NCBI GenBank assembly: GCA_017307275.1
Contig: JAFKFK010000017.1
Span: 80,959 to 144,958 of the forward strand
Direction of reading: 5' to 3'
DNA from: Alphaproteobacteria bacterium
GTDB taxonomy: Bacteria; Pseudomonadota; Alphaproteobacteria; Reyranellales; Reyranellaceae
DNA: 64,000 bases
Every line of letters starts with the position of its first letter. The stretch's first letter is position 1. The notes under the pieces were generated by a model. The model saw nothing but the letters and a program-made list of their open reading frames with translations, had not been told where the DNA came from and searched no databases. Of the stretch, positions 16,301 to 31,300 are shown in pieces. A program made the translations under genes and the position numbers.

Positions 16301-19300
16301 GGGTCAGCGCCGGCACCCTGGTCGGCTCGACCGACAATCTGCGCGGCGACATCGTCAACGACGGCACCGTCACGTTCGACCAGGGATTCACCAGCGAGAC
16401 CTATGCCGGCGCGATGTCCGGCAGCGGATCCCTGGTGAAGTCGGGTCTCGGCGTGCTGGTCCTGACCGGGACGAACAGCTACGCGGGCGGCACGACGCTC
16501 AACGACGGCACGCTCCGCGTGTCCGCGGATGCCAACCTGGGCGGGGCCACCGGCACGCTCACCTTGGCCGGCGGCAGGATGGAGTTCCTGTCGAGCTTCG
16601 ACTTTGCGGCCACGCGCAACATCGTCTCGTCGGGCGGCGGCGGCATCCTCTACCTGAACGGCAACACCGTGACGGTCGCCGGATCGGTCAGCGGCCCGAC
16701 CGGCTTGTCCATACGCGATGGCAAGCTGATCCTGACCGGAAACAACACCATACAGAGCCTCGACGTTCGAGGCGGGACGCTGGCTGTGGCGTCGGTCGAC
16801 AGTCTGGGTCTCGGCACCAGGGGCCTCAGGCTCGCGCAAGATGGCACCTTGCAGTTCCTGTCAGGCTTTACGACCGCAAACTCTCTCGCGCTCTTGGGCA
16901 GCGACGGCAACATCGACACGAATGGCTTCGACGCGACCCTGACGGGGCAGGCCTTCGGCGGCGGCCGGTTGGTCAAGAAGGGCACCGGCGCGCTGACGCT
17001 GACGGGAAGCAACAGTTACACCGGCGGCACGCTGGTCAGCGGCGGCACCCTGGCGGTGTCGTCGGACGACAATCTGGGCACTGGCGGGCTGACGCTCGAC
17101 GGCGGCGCGTTGAAGACTCTTGGAAACCTCATCTCCAGCCGGGCGATTACCCTTGGCGCCGGTGGCGGCACGGTCGATACCGACGTCTTCACCTCGACAT
17201 TAAGCGGCCCGGTCGACGGCGCCGGACGCCTGACCGTGACAGGCACTGGCAAGCTCAGCCTTTCCGGCGCCAATGCCTACAGTGGCGGCACGACCATCTC
17301 GGGCGGCAGCACCCTGGCGATCGCCGGCGATGCGGCGCTGGGCGACGTCAATGGCGGCGTCACCTTCGACAACGGCACCTTGCAGTGGCTCGGTACCTTC
17401 AACCTTGCGTCTACACGGGCAATTACGCTGAACGCCGGTGGCGGCACGGTCGACACCAACGGCTTCGATACGACAATCTCGCAGTCGATCAGCGGCGGCG
17501 GGCGCCTCACCAAGAGCGGCACGGGCACGCTGTACCTGGCTCCCGGCAATACCTACACCGGCGGCACGACCATCAACGGCGGCACGATCAGCATCGGCGT
17601 GAACACCGCGTTGGGCAATGCCACGGGCGGCCTCACGTTCAATGGCGGTACGCTGCGAACCACCGCTGACATCTCCCTTAACCATGCCATTTCGCTGAAT
17701 GGCAATGGCACGATCGATAACCAGGCCATAACACGGCTCAATGGTGTGGTCAGCGGCCCGGGCGATCTGACCAAGACAGGCGGCGGCGTTCTTGCGCTGA
17801 TCGAGGCCAGTACCTTCACCGGCCGGCTGATCGTCAATCAGAGCGTCGTTGTCCTCCAAGAGGGGGTACCGCTCGGCAACATCGTCCTTGCCAGCGGCGC
17901 CAGCGTGAATTTCCAGGATTTTGGCGGCAATAATACCTACGCCGGCGTGATCTCGGGGGATGGCAGGGTCGCGCAAACCGGAAATGGGACACTGACCCTT
18001 TCCGGGAACAATACCTATTCGGGCGGCACCACTGTCGGAGGCACCTCCAGCTCGGCTGTTCTGGCCGTCTCGTCGGATGCGAATCTGGGCAACGCGTCGG
18101 GTAACATCAACTTCAGTGGCGGCAAGCTCAGGTTCCTGTCGAGCTTCGATCTTGCGAGCACGCGAACCGTCAACATCAACAATTTCGGCGGAATATTCTC
18201 GCTGAATGGTGCGACGACGACGTTCGGCGGTGTGATCGAGAATGCGGGGCGGCTGACGATCGAAGGCCCCGGCACGATGACTTTTACCGGCGCCAACACC
18301 TACTCGGGCGGCACCTACGTCCAGGACGGGGCGACCCTTGCGGTCGGCAGCGCCGAGGCACTGGGTACGGGTGGCCTGGTTCTGGGTGGCGGCACGCTGA
18401 AGTACCTCGGTAGCTTCGACTTCGCGCGCACTGTGATCCTGAATCCAGGCAGCGGCACGTTCGACACCAACGGCTTCAACTCCACGATTTCAACGGCGAT
18501 CGGCGGCGACGGCGGCCTGACCAAGGCCGGCGCCGGGACGTTGACCCTCACGGGCAACAACACCTTCCTGGGCGACGTGGCGATCAACGGCGGCGTTCTG
18601 GCGATCTCGGCGGGCAGTAACCTCGGGGCCGGCACTGGTCTTGCGATCAACGGCGGCACGCTGCGGGTCTCGGATGTCGCGGCCATCACCCGGCAGACAA
18701 CGCTGACCGGCGCGGCGACCTTCGACATCGTCGATGGTCACGGCGGCTTCAGCGTGTACGGAAATGTGGGGGGCTCGGGCAGCCTCATCAAGACCGGCGC
18801 CGGCGCCCTGACGCTGCGCGATACGGCCAACTATACCGGCGGCACGACGGTCAGCGGCGGAAATCTGACCGGGTCGACCGCGAGCCTCCAGGGCAACATC
18901 GTCAACAATGCCTTGGTCTATTTCGGGCAGGACACCGACGGCACCTATGCCGGGGTCATGTCCGGCACCGGAACGCTCAGCAAGTTCGGAAGCGCAACGC
19001 TGACCCTGACAGGGCTCAACACCCATCAGGGCGGCACGCACGTCACGGCCGGTACGATCGCGGTCGGACAGGATGCGAATCTCGGCGATGCGACGGCGGA
19101 CATCAGTCTCAGGTTCGGCGGCACCCTTCGCTTGCTGTCGAGCTTCAACCTCTCCGCCGGCCGCGACATCGAGCTCGTAAGCCTCGGCGGACTCCAACTC
19201 GTCAGCTCGACGAACGAGATCGCCGGCACAATCCATGGAACGGGCGTCCTCACGATCGAGGGGCCAGGCACACTGACACTATCGGGCACCAACACCTATA

Positions 19301-22300
19301 GCGGTGGGACCTCGGTGACGGGTAGCACGCTGGCGGTCGCCGCCGATGCGAATCTGGGCAACGTCAACAGCAACCTCACGCTCAATGTCGCCACCTTGCA
19401 GTTCCTGTCGAGCTTCGATCTCGCAGGGACACGGGCGATCACGCTGACCGGCGGCAGCAAATTCGATACCAACGGCTTCAACACGACGATCTCTCAGACG
19501 ATTGCGGGGAGCGGCGGACTCACCAAGATCGGCAGCGGCACGCTCAGCCTCGCGGGTGCCAATACCTACATCGGCAACACGTTCATCTCGGGCGGCACCT
19601 TGGCGATTGCCGGCAATGCGGCACTGGGCAGCAACATTTACGGCGTCATCCTCAACAACGGCACGCTGCAATTCCTCGGGACCTTCAATCTAGCGAACAC
19701 CCGGGCGATCTCGCTGCTCACTGGCGGCGGCACGATCGATACCAACGGCTTCGACATCACGTTCTCCAACGAGATTGCTGGCATAGGCGGACTGACCAAG
19801 ACCGGCGCCGGAACGTTGACCATCTCGGGTACCGACAACACCTATAGCGGCGACACCACGGTCAGTGGCGGCGTTCTCGCGATCAGCACCGATGCCAATC
19901 TCGGCTCGACCTCGTCGCTCGTTCTCGACGGCGGCACCCTCAGGACGCTGGCCCAAGGAACCTATGCCACGGCCATCTCCTTGGGGGCCGGCGGCGGCAC
20001 GATCGACACCCTCGACATGACGCTCCTTACGGGGGTGGTTTCGGGCAACGGCGGCCTCACGAAGACCAGCTCCAGCGTGCTCTATCTCCTTGGGGCCAAT
20101 ACCTACGGCGGCGGAACGACGGTCAACGGCGGCGCCATCTACATCGAAACCGATGGTGCGCTGGGCAATGCATCCGGCGGCGTCACGCTCAACAATGGCA
20201 GCAGGATCGTGGCCGGTGGCACCTTTGCCAGCAACCGGTCGCTGACCTTGGGCAGTGGCGGCGGAACCTTCGACACCGGAAGCTACAACCTGACCTGGAA
20301 TGGAGTCATTCAAGGCACGGCCGGCCTGACCAAATGGGGCACCGGCACGCTCATCCTGTCGGGGACGAACACCTATACCGGCGACACGGCGATCGAGCGC
20401 GGCTCCCTGCAGATCTCGAGCGACGCCAATCTCGGCGTCGGCGGCCGCCTGATTCTGACCAACGATGCCACGTTGCGCACGGCGGCGGCGTTTACGATCG
20501 CCCGCAACGTCGAGAGCGTTTCCGGCATCATCGACACGTCCGGCAACGACGTCACGATCTCGGGCGTCGTCTCCGGCACGTCGCTGTCCAAGCAGGGCCT
20601 CGGCACGCTGACGCTCACCGGCACCAACAGCTACAGCGCCACGTCGATCCAAAACGGCACGCTCGCCGTTGGCAGCGCCGCCAATATCAGCGTTGGCCGG
20701 ATCGATATCGACGGCGGCACTCTGCGTGTAACCGGCGGCACCTTCGCGCTCAACCAGATCGTGAACCTGGCGGCCACGGTCGGCCGCATCGAGACCGACG
20801 GCGGGGCCCGGCTCACCTTGAGCGACGTCCGGGGCAATCGACTGGAGAAGGCTGGGTTCGGCACCTTGGTGCTGAGCGGCAACCAGACCTACACGGGCGG
20901 CACGTCGATCGTGGGCGGCACTTTGGCGATCGGCAGCGATGGCGCGCTGGGTGCCGCGAGCGGCGGCATCTCTTTCGATGGCGGCACGCTGCAGTTCCTC
21001 GCGACCTTCGATCTCGGCGCCACGCGCGCGATCTCGCTGAATGCCGGCCTCGGCACAATCGATACCAACAGCTTCGCGACCACGATCGCGCAGGTGATCG
21101 ATGGCGCTGGCGGCTTGGCCAAGGCCGGTGCCGGCACGCTCACTTTGTCGGGCGCCAACACCTATCGCGGCGGCACCATGGTCACGGGGGGCGCGCTGTA
21201 CGTCTCCAGCGATGCCAATCTGGGCGACACGAGCGGCGCCCTGACGATCGGGGCGGGCGGGGCGCTCGTCGCCGGCGCGTCGTTCACCATTGCCCGCAAC
21301 GTCGTCGCCAACGGCGGGTCCATCGCCGATGAGGGCCATACTCTCACCGTCTCCGGCAACATCTCCGGCATGGAGCTGGTCAAGGAAGGCGCTGGCACGC
21401 TCATCCTGACCGGCAACAACACGCACCTTCGGACCAAGATCCTGGGCGGCACGCTGGTGCTCGGCAGCGCGGCCAACGCCGGCTTCGACCCGATTACGAT
21501 CGAGTCCGGGACGCTGCGGGCGAGCAACAGCTTCTCGCTGTCACAGGCCGTCTTTCTCGTTACCGGCGACATCAGCGTCGATGCCGGCGCCAATCTCACC
21601 CTGGCCGACGTCAGGGGCGGCTACCTGAACAAGCGCGGCGCCGGCACGCTGACCCTCACCGGCGCGAACAGCTACTCGCCCACGGCGCTCTACGAAGGAA
21701 CGCTGGCGATCTCGAGCGACGACAATCTGGGGACGGGAGCGGGTACGCTCTACTTCGCCGGCGGCACCTTGAAGACCTTGGCGGGCCTGACCGTCAATCG
21801 GTCCGTGTCGATGATCGCCAACGGAACGGTCGACACCAACGGCCTCAGCTCGACCTTCAACGGCGTGGTCGATGGCGGCGGCCGCCTGACCGTGACCGGC
21901 GGCGGCTCCCTGACGCTCGCCGGCGCCAACACCTTTACCGGCGGCACGCTGATCGCCGGGGGAAGCACCGTCGCGATCGGCAGCGATGCGGCGCTGGGCG
22001 CCCCGACCAGTAACGTGGTCTTCGACAATGGCACGCTGAAGTTCCTGGCCGGCGTCGACCTCGTCGCGGCGCGCCCGATCGTCTTGGAGGCGGGCGGCGG
22101 CACGCTCGACCTCACCGGCACGTCGACAATCAATGGTCCGATCGACGGCAGCGGCGCGTTGACGGTGACGGGTGCTGGCACGCTGACCCTTTCGAACGTC
22201 AATACCTACAGCGGCGGGACGATCCTCAAGGGCGGCGTCCTGCGTGCGTCGATGGACTCCAATCTGGGCGCTGCGAGCGGCGCGTTGGTGTTCGACGGCG

Positions 22301-25300
22301 GCACGCTGCAGCTAGCGGGGAACTTCGATCTCGGCGCCGCGCGCGCGATCACGTTGAGTGCCGGTGGTGGCACGATCGACACCAACGGCTTCGACACGAC
22401 GGCCTTCCAGGCGATCAACGGAATCGGCGGCTTGACGAAGGCGGGGGCCGGATTGCTCACGCTGATGGCACCAAACACCTACAGCGGTGGTACGACGGTG
22501 ACCGGCGGCGTCCTGCAGCTCGGCCTGGGCGGTTCGCTCCTGGCAACCGGCACCTTGACAGTGAACGGTGGCATCTTCGATCTCAACGGCAACAATCAGA
22601 CGGTCGGCGGTCTGTCAGGAACCGGTGGCACCCTGTATCTGAACGGCGACGGCGAACTGACCGTCAACCAGGCGACGGCGACCAGCTTTGCCGGCAGCAT
22701 CGAAGGCAGTGGCAAACTGATCAAGACCGGCAGCGGGACGCTGACGCTCAGCGGCTCGAACACCCACACCGGTGGCACGGCGATCAGTGAAGGCACGCTG
22801 TCGGTGTCGAGCGATGCCGCGCTCGGGGCGGCGAGCAGCATCCTCGCCATCCAGGGTGGCTTCCTGCAAGCGTCGGCGACATTCTCCACGGCGCGCACGA
22901 CGACCCTGCAGAGTGGCGGCGGTTTCGACGTCTCCAACGGCGCGACGCTCACTCATAGCGGCGAGATCAGCGGCTCGGGCTACCTGGTGAAGACGGGGCT
23001 GGGTACGCTCGTGCTCTCGGGCACGAACACCTATACCGCCGAGACAGTCATCGGCATGGGCACCCTGAAGGTGACGAACAACGCGGCCCTGGGTGCGGCG
23101 AGCGCGACCCTGCGAATCCAGGGCGGTACGCTGCTGACCGACACCGACCTCGTTCTCACTCACGACACGCAGAGCAACGGCAATGGCAATACGATCCGCG
23201 TCGACGCCGGCACGACCACTCTGCAGGGCGCGTTCAGCGGCTGGGGCACTCTGACCAAGTCCGGCGCCGGTACGCTGAAGCTGGTGGGCACGAGCAGCTA
23301 CAGCGGCACGACGACGGTTCTCGCCGGCACCTTGCAGGGCGACACGTCGACCTTGCGCGGCAGCATCAACAACCAGGCGCAGGTCGTCTTCGATCAGGAC
23401 ACGGACGGCTCCTTCACCGGCGTCATCAGCAATACCGGCGCGGTCACCAAGCGCGGCAGCGGTGTGGTCACCTTTGACGCCAACCAGAGTTACGAAGGCG
23501 GCACGACCATCGCAGGCGGCACGTTGCGGCTCGGGACCGGTGCCACGCTTTCGACCAACGGCAGCCTCACGGTGAATGCCGGCACCTTCGACCTCAATGG
23601 CAACAACCAGACGGTCAGTGCGCTTGCCGGTACGGGTGGCACGGTCGCCCTGGGCAGCGGCACGCTGACGGTCGATCAGGCCACGAACACGTCCTATGCC
23701 GGCGTGATCACGGGCTCGGGCGCCTTCGTCAAAAACGGCAGCGGGACGCTCACCCTCACGGGTGCCAACACCTATAGCGGCGACACGACCGTCAACGGCG
23801 GCATCCTGCGGGGCACGACGGAGAGCCTGCAGGGCAACATCGTCACCAATGCCGCCGTCTACTTCTTTCAGGCTACGACGGGCACCTACGCCGGTGCGAT
23901 GTCGGGCAGCGGCTCGATGCTGGTGACCGGCGGCGGCACGGTCATCCTCACCGGCAACAGCACCTACAGCGGCAATACCACCGTCGGTGCCGGCAACATC
24001 CTGCAGCTCGGTGCCGGCGGCACGACCGGCTCGATCGTGGGCGATGTCTGGGCCAATGGGACGCTGGCGTTCAACCGCTCGGACGATATTGTCTTTGCCG
24101 GCAGTATCAGTGGCATCGGCGACATCAGCCTGATGGGGCCGGGCGCGGTCACCTTGACGGGTACCAACAGCTACACAGGTGGCACGACAGTCATATCCGG
24201 CACATTGATCGGCACGACGGCCAGCCTGCAAGGCGCCATCGTCAACAACGCCACCGTCGTGTTCGATCAGGCGAGCGATGGTGTCTATGCCGGCGTCATG
24301 GACGGCACCGGCAAGCTGGTCAAGACGGGCAGCGGCAACGTCACTCTTTCGGGCGCCAATAGCTATTCCAATGGGACAGCGGTCGAGGGCGGTACGCTGA
24401 CAGGCTCGACTGCGAGCCTCCAGGGCGCCATCGCCACATCGAGCGGAACCTTCGTCGAGTTCGCCCAGCACGCCGACGGCACCTATGCGGGCGTCCTGAG
24501 CGGGGCCGGCTCTTTGATCAAGAGCGGCAGTGGCAACCTCACCCTCACGGGCGCCAACACCTACAGCGGCGGCACGACGGTTTCGGCCGGCACGCTGACC
24601 GGCACGACGACAAGCCTGCAGGGTGACATCACCAACAACGCGAGCGTCGTTTTCAATCAGAACACGACCGGCACCTATGCTGGCGCGATGTCCGGCTCCG
24701 GTTCGCTGACGGTGAGCGGCGGCGGCACGGTCATCCTGATGGGCAACAACAGCTACGCCAACGGCACGACGATCGCGGCGGGAACGATCCTGCAACTCGG
24801 CAACGGGGGTAGCACGGGCTGGCTCTTCGGCAACGTCGTGACCGACGGAACCCTGGCCTTCAACCGTTCGGGCGACATCATTTTCGCGGGCGACATCAGC
24901 GGCAGCGGCGGCGTCAGCTTGATGGGGCCGGGCTCAGTCACCTTGATCGGCAACAACACCTTCACCGGCGCCATCACGGTCGGCGGCACCATCCGGGCTG
25001 GCAGCGACGCCGAGCTTGGTCCGATCGGCAATGTCCTGCGACTCGCGGGCGGCACGGTGCAGGCGACGGCGACCTTCACCAGCACGCGGCCATTCGAGCT
25101 GACGTCCGGCACCGGTACCTTCGACACCAACGGCAACGACCTCACCCTGACTGGGGTTGTCTCGGGCGCCGGTACGCTGGTCAAGACCGGCACCGGCAGC
25201 CTGATCTTGAGCGGCGCCAATACCTACAGCGGCGGCACGACGGTGTCGGCCGGCACACTGGTCGGCACGGCCACCAGCCTGCAGGGCGACATCCTCAACA

Positions 25301-28300
25301 ACGCCTTTGTCGACTTCGACCAGAACGTCGACGGCACCTATGCCGGCGCGATGAGCGGCAGTGGTCGCCTGACCAAGAGCGGCAGTGGCAACCTGACGCT
25401 CACGGGCGCCAACAGCTACAGCGGCGGCACGGTGGTGCTGGACGGCACGTTGACGGGCACGACGACGAGCCTGCAGGGCAACATCGCGAGCAGCGGCGCC
25501 GTGTTCTTCGATCAGGCGACCGCCGGCGCCTATGCCGGCATCCTGTCGGGCAGCGGCAATCTCATCGTCGCGCAGGGCGATGTTACCCTCGCGGGTGCCA
25601 ACACCTATTCCGGCACCACGACGGTGCTGAGCGGGGCAACCTTGCGTCTCGGCAGCGGTGGCAGCCTCGGCACGACGCGGCTCCTCGACGTCAATGCCAC
25701 CGGCACGTTCGACCTCGGCGGTCGCACGCAGACCGTTGGCGGCTTGACCGGTGCCGGCGCCGTGACGCTCGGCGCGGGCGCCTTGATGGTCGACCAGGCC
25801 ACCAACCAGACCTTCAGTGGCAGCATCGACGGCAGCGGCTCGCTGACCAAGGCCGGCAGCGGCACGCTGATCCTGGCTGGTACAAGCAGTTACTCGGGCG
25901 GCACGACAGTGAGCGGCGGCATCCTGCAAGGCACGACGGACAGTCTGCAGGGCGGCATCGTCAACAATGCTGCTGTGGTGTTCGATCAGGCGACCTACGG
26001 CATCTATGCCGGCAACATGTCGGGCACCGGCGCGCTCACCAAGAGCGGCAACAGCATCCTGGTCCTGACCGGCACCAACAGCTACAGCGGCGGCACGACG
26101 GTATCAGGTGGAACCTTGTCGGGCACGACGGCGAGCCTGCAGGGCAACATCACGAACGACGCTGTCGTGTCGTTCACGCAGAATTTCGACGGGACCTATG
26201 CCGGCGTCATGAGCGGCAGTGGGCAGCTGGTCGTGACCGGTATCGGCGAGCTCAAGCTCACGGGCGCCAACAGCTATAGCGGCGGCACCAGTATCGGCAC
26301 GGGTGTGATCTCCGTCGCGGCCGATGCCGCGCTCGGTGCCGCGAGCGGCACTCTCTCGTTCGACGGCGGTACGCTCAGGACCACGGCGACGTTCACGATG
26401 GCGCGTGCCACGACGTTGGACACCGAGAACGGCGCGTTCGATGTCCTCGAGGGCACGACGCTGACACAGAATGGCGACGTCATGGGGCCGGGCGGCCTCA
26501 TCAAGCAGGGCGGCGGTACCCTCGTGCTGGGCGGCACCAACAGCTATGGCGGCGGCACGACCGTCCAGAGCGGCACCCTGCAGGGCACGACGACAAGCCT
26601 GCAGGGCGACATCGTCAACAACGCGGCGGTCGTTTTCGACCAGAGCTTCAACGGCACCTATGCCGGTGCCATGAGCGGCAGCGGCTCGCTGACCAAGGCC
26701 GGCAGCGGCACTGTCGTGCTCACCGGCGGCCTCAGCTACACCGGCGGCACGGTGGTGAACGACGGCATCTTGCGACTGGGCGCGGGCAACACGCTGCCGA
26801 TGTTGCGTGACCTCACGGTGAACGGCGGCACGTTCGATCTGGGTGGCAACAGTCAGTATGTCGGCACCCTGTCCGGCACCGGCGGCACCATCGATCTCGG
26901 CGCCGCTACGCTTACGGTGGGCCAAGGCCAGGCCGCCACCTATGGCGGTGTCATCACGGGCACCGGCCGCCTGGTCGTGACGTCCAACGGGGGCGGCGAG
27001 ATTACCCTGACCGGCGCCAACACCTACACGGGCGGGACGACCGTCGATCACATGCGGCTGATCGGGACGACCGACAGCCTGCAAGGCAACATCATTGCCG
27101 ATGGCGCGACCATCATCTTCGATCAGGGCATATCGGGCAATTATGCGGGCGTGATGTCGGGAAGCGGCGGGTTGGTGAAGAGGGGCAGCGGGACCGTAAC
27201 CCTGACCGGTGCCAACACCTACGCCGGCTCGATAAACGTCACTGAAGGCACGCTGCGACTGGGCACGGGCAGTAGCCTGTCGGCCAGTATGTCTCTCTAC
27301 ATTTATGGCGGCACGTTCGACCTGAATGGCGCCACCCAGACGGTCAACCTGCTCGACGGCCTGTCTGGCGGCCTCGCATTGGGCAGCGGTACCCTCACCG
27401 TCGACCAGGCAACGGACACGCAGGCGGGCATGACGATTTCCGGCGGTGGCCGTCTCGTCAAGACCGGCACCGGCCGGCTCAGGCTCACTGGCACCAACAG
27501 CTACACCGGCGGCACGGTGGTGTCGGGAGGGACGCTGGTCGGGACGACGGGCAGCCTGCAGGGCGCCATTACCAATGATACCGCCGTGGTGTTCGACCAG
27601 GGGTACGATGGCACCTATGCCGGCATCATGGACGGCGGCGGTTCATTGACCAAGACCGGCATCGGTAACCTGACGCTCGCGGGCGCCAATACCTATAGCG
27701 GCGGCACGACAGTGTCGGCCGGCACGCTGACCGGCACGACGACGAGCCTGCAGGGCGACATCACCAACAATGCCGCCGTGGTGTTCGCTCAGGTAGCGGA
27801 CGGAACCTATGCCGGCGCCATGGATGGAAGCGGCACGCTGACGAAGACCGGTATTGGCAACCTGACGCTTTTGGGCGCCAACAGCTACAGCGGCGGAACG
27901 ACAGTCTCGGCCGGTACGCTGACCGGCACGACGACGAGCCTGCAGGGCGCCATCGTCAACAATGCCGCCGTGGTGTTCGATCAGAACACCGATGGCACCT
28001 ATGCCGGCGCGATGAGTGGCACTGGCGCGCTGACCAAGAGCGGCACGGGCAACCTGACGCTCACGGGCGCCAATACCTACAGCGGCGGCACGACAGTCTC
28101 GGCTGGCGTGCTGACCGGCACGACGACGAGCCTGCAGGGCAACATCGTCAACAACGCGGCTGTCGCGTTCGACCAAGCCTTCGACGGGACATATGCTGCT
28201 GTCATAAGCGGCACGGGCTCGCTGACGAAGCAGGGCATCGGCATACTGACACTGTCCGACGCCAACACTTACAGTGGCGGCACGACGTTCGTCAGCGGCA

Positions 28301-31300
28301 CTGTCGCGGTTGCCGACAACTCGGCGCTGGGCGCGGCCAGCGGCGTCCTGACCTTCGACGAAGGCACGCTGCGGACCACCGCGACCTTCACGATGGCACG
28401 CGCTACGACGCTGACCGCGATGGGCGGCACATTCGACGTCGTCGATGGCACGACGCTGACGCAGAACGGCGACATCACCGGCGCAGGCGGCCTCACCAAG
28501 CGGGGCGGCGGCACGCTCGTCCTGGGCGGCACCAACACCTACGGCGGCAGCACAAACGTCGAGGCTGGCATCCTGCAGGGCACCACCGACAGCCTGCAGG
28601 GCCCCATCGGTACCCTGACCAACACCGGCGTGGTCTTCGACCAGTCAACGACCGGCACCTTCGGTGGCACCATCTCGGGTGCGGGCTCCCTGACCAAGAA
28701 CGGCAGCGGCACCGTCATCCTGGCGGGCAGTGTTGCCCACACCGGTAGTACGACCGTGAATGCCGGTACGTTGCAGCTCGCTGGCGATTTCGTTCTGAAT
28801 ACCGACACGACGATCGTCGTGAATGACGGCACGTTCGACCTGAATGGCCATATTCAGCGGATCAGCGGCCTGTCGGGCACGGGCGGCACCGTCGACCTCG
28901 GTGCGGCGGCCGGTCACCTCAACATCCAGCAGGATGGCGACTTGAGCTATGCCGGCAGCATTGTCGGCGGCGGGCAGATCACCAAGGCCGGCGTCGGCAC
29001 CCTGACCCTGACCGGTGCCAACACCTACAGCGGCGGCACGACGGTTGCGGCAGGTACGCTGCGCGGCACGACGACGAGCCTGCAGGGCGATATCGCTGTC
29101 GTAGCTGGCGCCCACGTCGTCTTCGACCAGAGCACGATCGGCATCTATGCCGGCAACATCACCCAGGGCGGCGCGCTCACGATCACGGGCGGTGGCGCCG
29201 TAGTGCTCACTGGCACGGTCGACCACACGGGCGGCACGACGATCGCGGCGAACACCATCCTGCAGATCGGCAATGGCGGCACGACAGGCTCGCTCGCCGG
29301 CGATGTCGTCACCAACGGCACGCTCTCCTTCTATCGCTCGGACGATATCGTCTTCGCCGGTGACATCAGCGGCAGCGGCGGTGTCACTCTGATGGGTAGC
29401 GGTAGCGTGACGCTGACCGGCACCAACACCTATAGTGGCGCGACCACGGTCGGCGGCGGCGTCATCATTGCCAGCTCGGACGCCAACCTCGGCCCGACAG
29501 GCAACATGCTGGTGCTGAACGGCGGCGCCGTGCAGGCGATCGCGAGCTTCACCAGCGGGCGGCCGATCTCGCTGGGGGCGAGTGGCGGCACGTTCGACAC
29601 CAACGGCAATGAGCTCACTCTGTCGGGCACGCTTTCGGGCGCAGGCCGACTGACAAAGGTGGGGGCCGGGACCTTGATTCTGGCCGGCACCAGCAGCTAT
29701 TCAGGTGGCACGACGGTCAGCGGCGGCATCCTGCAGGGCACGACCGACAGTCTGCTCGGCAACATCACCAACAATGCCACTGTCGCCTTCAGCCAGGTTG
29801 TGGCCGGCACCTATGCCGGCATCATCTCGGGGACCGGCGCGGTCTCGGTCGATGGTGATGTGACCTTCACGGGCGCCAACACCTACAGCGGTGGCACGAC
29901 CATCACGTCGGGTGCACTGCTGAGCCTCGGCGGCGCGGGATCGATCCAGGGCAATGTCGCCAACAGCGGCACGATGCAGTTCGCGGGCACGGGCGTCACG
30001 TTCGGCGGTGCGATCTCGGGCAGCGGTGCGGTCCAGCAGGTGAGCGGCACCACGGTGCTGACCGGCGTCAGCACCTACACCGGCGGCACGGTCGTGACCG
30101 GTGGCACCTTGCAGATGGGAGCAGGCGGTGCGCTGGCAGCAACAGGTGCGTTGACCATTAACAGCGGCACCTTCGATCTCAACGGCAATGCCCAGACGAT
30201 CGGTGCGCTCGCGGGTGCGGGCGGCGCGGTGACGCTGGGCGGCGGGACGCTGACGGTCGACCAGAGCAGCGATACGACCTTCGCCGGTTCGATCGGCGGG
30301 GCGGGCACCTTCATCAAGGCGGGTAGCGGTACGCTGATCCTCGCCGGCACCGGTAATCAGGCGAACACTGTCGTCAGCGGCGGCATCCTGCAGGGCACGA
30401 CCGCCAGCCTTCAGGGCAGCATCGTCAACAATGCCGGTGTCATCTTCAATCAAAGCACGACCGGCACCTACGCCGGGACGATGTCGGGCACGGGCTCGGT
30501 GACGGTGAACGGCGGCGGCATTGTCGTCGTGACCGGCACCAACACCTACAGCGGCGGCACGACCATCGCGACCGGTAGCACGCTGCAGCTCGGCGTCGGC
30601 GGCACGACCGGCTCGATTGCAGGCAACGTGGCGGTCGACGGCACGCTCACCTTCTATCGTTCCGACAATATCGTCTTTGCCGGCAATATCAGCGGCAGCG
30701 GCGGCATCAAGCTGATGGGCACGGGCTCGGTGGACTTCACTGGCACCAATAGCTTCACCGGCGGTGTCTCTGTCGGAGGGATCCTGCGCGCCGGCAGCGA
30801 CAGCCAACTCGGCCCGGCCGGCAGCACGCTCACCCTGGACGACGGTACGGTGCAGGCCACCGCGGGCTTCAGCTCCGACCGGCAGATCGTGCTGGCTGGC
30901 GCCGCCGGCACGTTCGACACGAACGGCTTCACGCTCGCGTTGACCGGCGTCCTGTCGGGCAGCGGCAACCTGATCAAGGTCGGCACCGGCACGCTCGTGC
31001 TTGTCGGCACGACGTCTTACACCGGCGACACCTTCGTGAATGGTGGCACGCTGCAGGGCACGATGGCGGCGCTGTCGCGCAACATCGTCAACAATGCCAT
31101 CGTCACTTTCGCAGACTCCGGAGTCTATGGCGGGATCATGTCGGGCACCGGCGCGCTGCTGGTCGCTGGCGGCACGACGGTCGGCTTCTCCGGCGCCAAC
31201 ACCTATACCGGCGGCACCTTCGTCCAGGCGGGCGGTACGCTCGACCTCGGCACGGGCTCGATCGCGGGCGGCGTGGAGAACGAAGGACTGGTGCGTTTCG

